From Symploca sp. SIO1C2 (lineage in GTDB: Bacteria; Cyanobacteriota; Cyanobacteriia; Cyanobacteriales; Coleofasciculaceae), in NCBI GenBank assembly GCA_010672925.1, contig JAAHFP010000058.1:1-35392 (forward strand): 35,392 bases of DNA. The letters are read 5' to 3'. The stretch's first letter is position 1, and each line of letters starts with the position of its first letter. The notes under the pieces were generated by a model, which had not been told where the DNA came from, did no database searches, and saw only the letters and a list, made by a program, of their open reading frames with translations. Made by a program: the position numbers and the translations under genes. Below, in pieces: positions 32,601 to 35,392 of this stretch.

Positions 32601-33167
32601 ATGAAGACTTTACAGCAAACCCTCTTAGCCTTAAGCGCCGGTATCGTAGGAAGCAGCCTCTTCGCTATGCCTGCCGCTGCGATTAACTTTGGCTTTTCCT
32701 TTAACAATGAGTTAAATGGAGGGGGAGCTGTAACTGGTATCATTAGAGGGTTAGATGAAGGAACCGGCGCTGCATCTAGTGTTGAAGTGCTCAGCAACAC
32801 TACCGGTTTAGGTATTGGTGAGTATATCGGCAGCCCTCTAACAAACTCATGGACTGTCTCAGGTGGGGATATAATAGCCTTTGATTTTCTCTCAGCTGGT
32901 GTGCTCAATACCCCTCCTGCTGTAACGGATGCTTTGCTCTTCTTCGATTCAACTGAATTGTCTGGTGCTTCATTTAGAGCAGGAATTGCTCCTAGTCCTG
33001 GTCCTTTTGTTACCGGTAGCGGCTTTGTTTCCACTGGTGATATCGATTTGACATTTACTCGGTTAGAGGATGAAGATAATACTGAAACGGTACCAGAACC
33101 CACCAGCCTCTTGGGTTTCTTGGCAATCGGTGCAGTTGTAACTGGTAAAGCACTTAAGCGCAAGTAG
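32601..33167 (+). CDS. PEP-CTERM sorting-domain exoprotein
   Basis: This 188-residue secreted protein has an N-terminal signal peptide (LLALSAGIVGSSLFAMPAAA, ~8-27). Its Gly/Ser/Thr-rich, beta-type middle region contains no known enzyme motif. The C-terminus has the PEP-CTERM layout: VPEPTSLLGF, a hydrophobic helix (LLGFLAIGAVVTGKA) and a basic end, LKRK. Such proteins are thought to be processed by exosortase and displayed at the cell surface or in exopolysaccharide. No exosortase gene is in the window. It is monocistronic, and GAATTGG heptamers begin right after the stop. Confidence 0.88.
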   Translation: MKTLQQTLLALSAGIVGSSLFAMPAAAINFGFSFNNELNGGGAVTGIIRGLDEGTGAASSVEVLSNTTGLGIGEYIGSPLTNSWTVSGGDIIAFDFLSAGVLNTPPAVTDALLFFDSTELSGASFRAGIAPSPGPFVTGSGFVSTGDIDLTFTRLEDEDNTETVPEPTSLLGFLAIGAVVTGKALKRK

Positions 33168-33200
33168 AATTGAGAATTGGGAATTGGGAATTGGGAATAA
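33168..33200. repeat. GAATTGG heptamer array
   Basis: About four GAATTGG units start at the PEP-CTERM stop, the same heptamer as at 30877. Confidence 0.75.
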
Positions 33201-33214
33201 AATTCGGTACATCT

Positions 33215-33297
33215 GTAGGGGCGGGTTTAGGGAGAATTTAAACCATTTGACCCGAATATTAGAATCAAAACCCGCCCAACACCGTCCCCCAGTTAAT
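33215..33297. repeat. GC-rich repeat, first unit of a 104-bp tandem
   Basis: GGGCGGGTTTAGGGAGAATT begins at 33219 and is repeated exactly 104 bp later at 33323. It ends with CCCCCAGTTAAT and the spacer CCGCCAGGTTATCGCAA. Confidence 0.85.
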
Positions 33298-33320
33298 ACA
33301 AAAATCCGCCAGGTTATCGC

Positions 33321-33401
33321 AAGGGCGGGTTTAGGGAGAATTTAAACCATTTGACCCGAATATTAGAATCAAAACCCGCCCAACATCGTCCCCCAGTTAA
33401 T
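33321..33401. repeat. GC-rich repeat, second unit of the 104-bp tandem
   Basis: Differs from the first unit by only a few bases. The spacer after it is interrupted by the MITE at 33421-33523. A third unit starts at 33532 (GGGCGGGTT) and is cut off after nine bases by group II intron sequence. Confidence 0.85.
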
Positions 33402-33420
33402 GCAAAAATCCGCAAAGTTA

Positions 33421-33523
33421 CAGCGCTTCGCGCTGTTACGAGGTACAGTAAAATCGACTAGGAAGAAATATATCAAATCTTGACAACTTATTCAGGTGTA
33501 CCTCATTGCAGCGGTAAGCGCTG
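33421..33523. mobile_element. IS630-type MITE, copy 2, with TA target duplication
   Basis: This 103-bp element has inverted ends, CAGCGCTTCGCGCTGTTACG...GTAC and GTAC...GCAGCGGTAAGCGCTG, and is bordered by TA at 33419-33420 and 33524-33525. The tandem copy at 33313-33324 (GGTTATCGCAAG) is the empty site. Removing the element plus one TA restores the 104-bp repeat period exactly (33532-33323 = 209 = 104 + 105). Confidence 0.85.
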
Positions 33524-33547
33524 TATCGCAAGGGCGGGTTATTAGGG

Positions 33548-33617
33548 GTCGAGATAGCAGTCGCCTGCTATCCCTCCCATTCAAAACCGTACATGAACCT
33601 TTCAATTCATACGGCTC
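33548..33617 (-). ncRNA. Group II intron domains V and VI
   Basis: Domain V spans 33583-33617: GAGCCGTATGAA pairs with TTCATGTACGGTTTT across a GAAAG-type loop, matching bacterial domain V. Domain VI lies at 33548-33578, with a GATAGCAG-GCGA-CTGCTATC stem. The presence of V and VI identifies the intron 3' end. Confidence 0.75.
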
Positions 33618-33680
33618 CTGGTTCGAGTAGCCCTTGTTATGGGTACAGACATGGGAATGTTATTTGACTTGAAATTCCCT

Positions 33681-34172
33681 TCAAAATGGCGTATCCTCGA
33701 CATTTAGTAAAGAAACACTACCATCTCTAGTTGTTTTGAAATCGTGACAATGTCTGTGCAGTAATTGAAGGTTGTTGTACCAATCTTTTCCCCCTAATGA
33801 GGTAGGAATTATGTGGTCAATTTCCATCAAATCGTCTGGTAGGAAGTGTTGTTTACATACTGGACATACACCATGTTGTTTTTTGAGGAGGTTTTTCACT
33901 CTGGTATTGATTCCGGGGAGTTTAGCACCTCTAGTACTCCAATAAACTAAGTCTCCGTCGTAGGGGAATTTATTTCCCCTGACTTTGGTATGCCGTACTA
34001 TTTTGGTTTCGGAGTGTCTGAGCATACTTAATCCTGATGGTGTTTGAAATATCCAACTTATCTTCCTTTCCTCGTGCTTTAGTCCATAAGTTGTATGCTT
34101 ATAAACTAACGAGGCTACCGTAACTCTTTCTCTATTAAGAGATTGACTCCGAGTTTCCGTCCTACGGTACAC
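33681..34172 (-). pseudogene. Truncated group II intron maturase (C-terminal D and HNH endonuclease domains)
   Basis: The 163-codon frame carries only the C-terminal part of an intron-encoded protein. LRHSETKIVRHTKVRGNK...YDGDLVYWSTR belongs to the region after the maturase domain. A complete HNH nuclease domain follows: CPVCKQHF, EIDHIIPTSLGGKDWYNNLQLL and HRHCHDFKTTRD. The reverse transcriptase and thumb domains are absent. The first 40 or so residues do not resemble the family and may be joined flanking sequence. Retromobility is impossible from this copy, though the HNH fold itself looks intact. Confidence 0.8.
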
Positions 34173-34284
34173 AACAGAAGTTCAGGTTTTTACCTGGATA
34201 CCTTTGTTTACTGCCGGGAGCAGCTTTTGAGATATCAACGAATCGCACTTGTATAAAGATTATCGTCAACAGGGGTTAATTGTG

Positions 34285-34364
34285 ACCCTAAACCCGCCCC
34301 TACAAACATTCTAAATTCTAAATTCTAAATTCTAAATTCTAAATTCTAAATTCTAAATTCTCCA
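34285..34364. repeat. GC-rich repeat fragment and ATTCTAA heptamer array
   Basis: A short piece of the GC-rich family (GACCCTAAACCCGCCCCTAC, 34285-34302) is followed by about seven ATTCTAA units up to the xisI stop. Confidence 0.75.
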
Positions 34365-34376
34365 TTCTCCCTTCAT

Positions 34377-34712
34377 TCACCCCACTGCATATTCTGTAAA
34401 TTTCCTCATAAAGGGAGAGTGAAAACCAATAACTATGTCAGTTTTAGGAACTCCCATTTGAACCAATTCTGCTGCAATATCTCGTTCCGTGGCATTCCAT
34501 TGCAACCAAATTTTACCCTCTGTAATATCCAAGTGAAGAATACAACTATGAACCCATTGGTCTTTCTTCCAGCCTAGGTGCATAAGCTGGTAATGATCTC
34601 TGTCGCGATCGAAAATAGGTTGTACTTCAATTTCTCCGTGAGCTGGCTTGTACTGGCTATGATCTAGTAAAATGTTTTTAATGCAAGAGCGATACAGTTC
34701 TAATTTTTCCAT
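34377..34712 (-). CDS. xisI: XisI-family protein (fdxN element excision controlling factor)
   Basis: This 111-residue XisI protein has conserved parts visible: EVQPIFDRDRDHYQLMHLGW, RSCILH-like VHSCILHLDI, GKIWLQWNATERDIAAELVQMGVPKTDIVIGFHSP and a C-terminal FTEYAVG. XisI and XisH were named for controlling excision of the heterocyst fdxN element in Anabaena, but paired copies occur widely in cyanobacteria without that element. No excisase recombinase (XisF) is in the window, so its role here is unknown. Its start overlaps the end of xisH by 13 bp, so the two are coupled. Confidence 0.93.
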   Translation of the reverse strand: MEKLELYRSCIKNILLDHSQYKPAHGEIEVQPIFDRDRDHYQLMHLGWKKDQWVHSCILHLDITEGKIWLQWNATERDIAAELVQMGVPKTDIVIGFHSPFMRKFTEYAVG

Positions 34713-35116
34713 GTAACAATCACCTCTTGTTCTACATCAAAGACCATAAGTTTAACTTGATTTTCCTCAACGGTTAGTTCTGTGAATTGAAGAGAAAAGA
34801 AAGAATCATAGGTTTTAGTAGGAATAGCTAGATACAATATTCTGTCAGATTCTTCTTTTTTTAATGCAGTTCTATAGTTAATGTATTGTCCTAGAGCAGT
34901 GTGAAATTCGGAAATTGCTGAGGAGTGCTCCAAAAAACTCTTGACTTCGACAGCTATTTTCTGATCTCCTTTCATTGCTGCAAGCAACTTTTCTGCTCCC
35001 AGATCAATAGCCATGTTGACTCCTCCATAGCTAACGTTAAATGGCTCATGAGTAATTAACCATTGATCTTTAATTAGAGCATTCTTAGCAGCTTGATGGA
35101 AAAAGTCTTTAACCAA
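34700..35116 (-). CDS. xisH: XisH-family protein (PD-(D/E)XK-like fold)
   Basis: This 138-residue XisH protein has an N-terminal FFHQAAKNALIKDQWLITHEPF, then AIDLGAEKLLAA and KIAVEVKSF. D...ExK matches a PD-(D/E)XK nuclease-like active site. ALGQYINYRTAL and YLAIPTKTYDSFF are also typical. The only usable start is TTG at 35116, because an in-frame TAA lies just upstream; AGGTAGG precedes it. It forms an operon with xisI. A toxin-antitoxin-like or genome-defence role has not been shown and would be inference from the nuclease fold and pairing. Confidence 0.92.
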   Translation of the reverse strand: MVKDFFHQAAKNALIKDQWLITHEPFNVSYGGVNMAIDLGAEKLLAAMKGDQKIAVEVKSFLEHSSAISEFHTALGQYINYRTALKKEESDRILYLAIPTKTYDSFFSLQFTELTVEENQVKLMVFDVEQEVIVTWKN

Positions 35117-35167
35117 GGTTTACCTACCTAGCGTCAGTCATACCTACATTATACATTGTCCTGTTAC

Positions 35168-35226
35168 TACATTCCCAATTCTACATTCTACATTCTACAT
35201 TCTACATTCTACATTCTTAATTCTTA
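35168..35226. repeat. ACATTCT/AATTCTT heptamer array
   Basis: About eight 7-bp units between xisH and the IS630 element, changing from CTACATT to TTCTTAA. Confidence 0.8.
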
Positions 35227-35267
35227 ATTCCCTCAGCCATTGCCAAAATCTCTTGTACCAAGGCATA

Positions 35268-35392
35268 CAGCGCTTTGCGCTGTTATGAGGTACATTAGAG
35301 GTGAAAGTCTTTTATAGTGATTCAGAGGTGATGAAAGCATATTCAGTAGATTTGCGAGAAAAAATAGTCCAAGCTCATTTAGTAGATAAAAA
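35268..35392 (+). mobile_element. Left end of an IS630-family insertion sequence (continues beyond the window)
   Basis: TA (35266-35267) is followed by CAGCGCTTTGCGCTGTTATG and GAGGTACATTAGAGG; 63 bp in, an IS630-type transposase starts. The end matches the arms of the MITEs at 357, 32324 and 33421, so this copy or a relative probably supplied the transposase. The right end is outside the window. Confidence 0.75.
35331..35392 (+). CDS. IS630-family transposase, N-terminal fragment (runs off the window)
   Basis: The first 20 codons read MKAYSVDLREKIVQAHLVDK, the standard N-terminus of IS630-type transposases, before the helix-turn-helix region. GAGGTG directly precedes the ATG. The remainder, including the DDE catalytic domain, is beyond the right edge, so it cannot be judged intact. 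Confidence 0.82.
   Translation, partial: MKAYSVDLREKIVQAHLVDK

Larger units (their letters stand above)
33548..34172 (-). mobile_element. 3' remnant of a group II intron
   Basis: On the minus strand the C-terminal part of a maturase gene is followed by a domain V hairpin and a domain VI-like hairpin ending CTCGAC at about 33548. This is the normal 3' layout of a bacterial group II intron. The reverse transcriptase part and the 5' ribozyme domains (which should begin GTGCG) are missing, so the element is 5'-truncated. The 5' limit of intron sequence is uncertain, probably 34080-34172. Confidence 0.75.

Noticed and set aside
32558-33163. 201-codon minus-strand frame opposite the PEP-CTERM gene
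   Set aside because: It is antisense to a gene with a clear signal peptide and PEP-CTERM tail; its Pro/Ser/Lys-rich peptide is a mirror artefact.

Overview
The window looks like accessory chromosome from a filamentous cyanobacterium. It has many HIP1 octamers (GCGATCGC, at least 15 seen, e.g. near 4066, 9178, 18291 and 28521), heptamer short tandem repeats in most long gaps, a D1-processing protease (CtpA), a PEP-CTERM protein, an XisH/XisI pair, Uma2 genes, and a very long TamB-like protein. A Moorena/Lyngbya-type oscillatorian would fit, but the genus is inference.

Layout. 1-2419: dispersed repeats, a MIF-family tautomerase, then a minus-strand toxin-antitoxin (TA) cluster: an HTH antitoxin broken by an amber stop, DUF2281-VapC, and YefM-YoeB. 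2659-4803: polynucleotide phosphorylase (pnp). 5158-8463: SNF2-family ATPase. 8464-11676: ctpA between two paralogous PD-(D/E)XK-like proteins, each with a small non-autonomous transposon just upstream of its start codon. 11685-16173: a tightly coupled operon of dynamin-like GTPase, RdcB/YjcZ-like protein and patatin phospholipase. 16309-17757: two small proteins, a 51-bp copy of the 5' end of the second PD-(D/E)XK gene, and a second YefM-YoeB module. 17954-21031: RtcB-like ligase, a Uma2 gene carrying a 43-codon insertion, and a parvulin-type isomerase. 21456-22434: DUF433/DUF5615 TA pair and an orphan Phd antitoxin. 23116-29667: TamB-like envelope protein with an internal 71-residue repeat expansion. 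29668-35392: intact Uma2, a secreted Cys/His-rich protein, a PEP-CTERM protein, nested repeats, a group II intron remnant, XisI/XisH, and the left end of an IS630-family element running off the window.

How it fits together. Housekeeping genes (pnp, ctpA, rtcB, tamB, the SNF2 gene) alternate with toxin-antitoxin pairs, nuclease-fold proteins and repeat debris. The strongest candidate for an under-described system is the dynamin/RdcB/patatin operon: a membrane-remodelling GTPase, a coiled-coil partner and a phospholipase with overlapping or nearly touching coding regions. The clearest mechanistic evidence is at 33219-33540. There, a 104-bp tandem repeat is interrupted by a 103-bp element, and removing the element plus one TA restores the 104-bp period exactly. 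The element's ends match those of the IS630 copy at the right edge.
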